A stretch of DNA of 64,000 nucleotides, taken from NCBI GenBank assembly GCA_023846275.1, contig CM043869.1:41566737-41630736 (forward strand). Reading direction: 5' to 3'. The DNA comes from Vanilla planifolia. Taxonomy: Eukaryota; Streptophyta; Magnoliopsida; Asparagales; Orchidaceae. The translations under genes were made by a program, and so were the position numbers. Under the pieces are notes generated by a model that saw nothing but the letters and a program-made list of their open reading frames with translations, made no database searches and was not told the DNA's origin. This document shows positions 62,176 through 64,000 of the stretch, one piece after another; position 1 is the first letter of the stretch; the number at the start of each line of letters is the position of its first letter.

Positions 62176-64000
62176 AGGCGGTCAATGGGCGTCAAATGTG
62201 CGATGGGATCACGACGGCTGCTTGGCGTCATGCACAATGTGAAAACTAAGGAAAGATAATAATAAAAGTAATTTAAAACTATCTAGAATAATAAACTATA
62301 TTGACAAATGACCAAAATTCAATTTGAAATTAGTTTGTCATAGAAACTATTCCTTGGAACATTATTTTTTCACATTGATAAAGTTCATAAATATTGTTAT
62401 ATAAAACACTAAAAAATAGTTATTATCCACAAGTTTCATCTAAATCAACAATTCTATCAAAATAAGTTTGACTAAGATTTATGATAAGTAAGAAAAAGAT
62501 GAATTTTGACTCTTTCAAATACGTTTAAACTTTTATAATTTGTTTTTGAATTATTTTTTTTTATGTTTATAAAAGATAATGGATAGGACAAGCATCTCCA
62601 AGTAAAGGTATTCTAGGATTGTGAACATTTATTTTTCTTTTGATAAATTTTATTGGAATATTAAATTCATAAATTTAAAATTTATTATACATCTCTATAT
62701 TACAATGTTTTGGTTTATTATATTATAATATTTTATTTATTAATAGTACCTAAATAACATAGAAGTTAAAGCCCTAAATTAAATATGCAAAGATAAAAAT
62801 GCTCTCTAACCTAACAAAATAAAAATAAGATATAAAAATGCAAATCAATGAAAACATTTGTAGAAACAAAATAGGAAACTCTTATGAGTCATATAATGAT
62901 CATTACAAAATAATAGCAATTAATAATACTAAAAACTCAATTATAGTATCTTTATGATCTATTTCTTACAATGTAGTTTACAATCTGTTAAAAATTGTAC
63001 CTCGTTTATTTTAGATTCTATTGAATTTTGATATTCTTCTAATGCAACCTATCCTTCATCAACTAGAATGCCTTAATTATATTCATCATAGTACTTCTAA
63101 TAGGCACATATTGTAGTGAAATAGCTCTTCTTAATACGATATTATCTTGAATTTGTACTTTTTTCTTGTCTAGTCTTGATTTCCAAAATTGCTTGTGAAG
63201 GCTCTAACATTGTCTTATTGTTGAAGTTATAATTATTGCTTTGAAAATGATATTATTTGCAAAGACGTTTTCATTGAAGACCAAGTAGAATAAGAAATGG
63301 ATATCATTAATGCATAATATCTACATATGTTTATGATCGAAAGACAAAAAGAAAATTAAATTATAGAATAATTTAGGGTGAAATTGAATAATTGTTATTA
63401 TTTGGTGAGAGATTTTATAGAAAATATTTAGGTAAAAGTCTTTATTTGATTTTTATGATTTCAAAGATGACATATAATATATTCCTAAAAATTTGCTTTA
63501 GCATGTCTGATAAAATAAAAGAGTTAGTATTTTTTATATTGAAGTTATTAATAACTTGTATACTTGAGCAGCAATGGAAACATGCACTCAAATGATATTA
63601 ACTAAATATTTTTCTATTATAGTTAGAGTTTGTTAATGTTTAATTTTTTGCATTAGTAATGGATATTCTTATTGATCGACTCAAAAGAAAGTGTAATGGT
63701 TTATTTGTTTTTCTTATTTTGTTGGCAATGTTGTGTTTATTGATAAGATTTGAGAAGTTTTTGAGGCAAAGCTTGTGGTATGAAGAACAAACTTGGAATG
63801 GTTTTGTTATATCAGCTTTAAAATTAAATATGTAAAATGCACGCTTGGTTAAGGTAAGTGTACAAATGATAAAGAGACGACACTTGATGATTGTAGGATA
63901 TTGAATAATGAGATATTAACAAAAATGTTGATTTAGATGTTTTTTATAGGATGAAAGCATGCTGGATTGAGTGTTCTTGGTGTCTTGAGTGATCAAAGTA
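62176..64000. other. AT-rich window end
   Basis: No gene, repeat array or RNA gene that I can support. Confidence 0.5.

Overview
This is plant nuclear DNA, almost certainly from a flowering plant: spliced genes with GT-AG introns, plant-only families (DUF26 cysteine-rich receptor-like kinases, a DUF1218 membrane protein, a C2H2 protein with a PARP-like C-terminal half), AT-rich intergenic DNA and LTR retrotransposons. I cannot name the species. Several genes have GC-rich exons set in very AT-rich surroundings.

Layout. 0-5 kb holds retrotransposon debris: a Copia/SIRE-like LTR remnant at about 1.79-3.48 kb, a stop-ridden Ty3-type gag relic at about 3.52-4.58 kb, and a pair of ~150-bp direct repeats at 1-150 and 4724-4875. 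A lone F-box first exon (minus, 5044-5432) abuts this debris. A tRNA-Ser(AGA) gene lies at 6079-6160 (minus). A two-exon C2H2/PARP-like gene spans 8866-11252 (minus). A three-exon DUF1218 gene spans 14811-15466 (minus).

18-53 kb is a same-strand cluster of cysteine-rich receptor-like kinase (CRK) genes. CRK-A (18040-20801) is complete with all catalytic motifs. CRK-B (27509-28343/28375) is an ectodomain exon with no membrane or kinase exons before the next gene. CRK-C (30304-35238) is complete but has HCD in place of HRD. CRK-D (50423-52819) is complete in structure but has EFG in place of DFG and HRDLN in place of HRDLK. Exons 4 and 5 are 211 and 238 nt in all three full genes. The first exons of B and C are both 835 nt and both end in phase 1, so B could in principle splice to C's membrane/kinase exons.

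Between CRK-C and CRK-D lies a complete Ty3 chromovirus element (38087-45527) with 1.3-kb LTRs, a TCATT target duplication, a tRNA-iMet primer site and gag-pol with a chromodomain. It carries an early in-frame stop and a frameshift before integrase. CRK-D is flanked by GC-rich LTR-like fragments (about 47.7-49.8 and 56.0-57.2 kb) that contain short tandem repeats. Near the right end there is an orphan exon of the signal peptidase catalytic subunit (60761-60873), then diverged ~0.3-kb repeats. The rest is AT-rich DNA without a gene I can support.

Together, the CRK proteins would act at the plasma membrane as receptors with a two-domain Cys-rich ectodomain. One looks catalytically competent, one is a non-RD type, one is a likely pseudokinase and one may be secreted. 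That mix fits a tandem array diverging in signalling function, but this is inference from sequence only.
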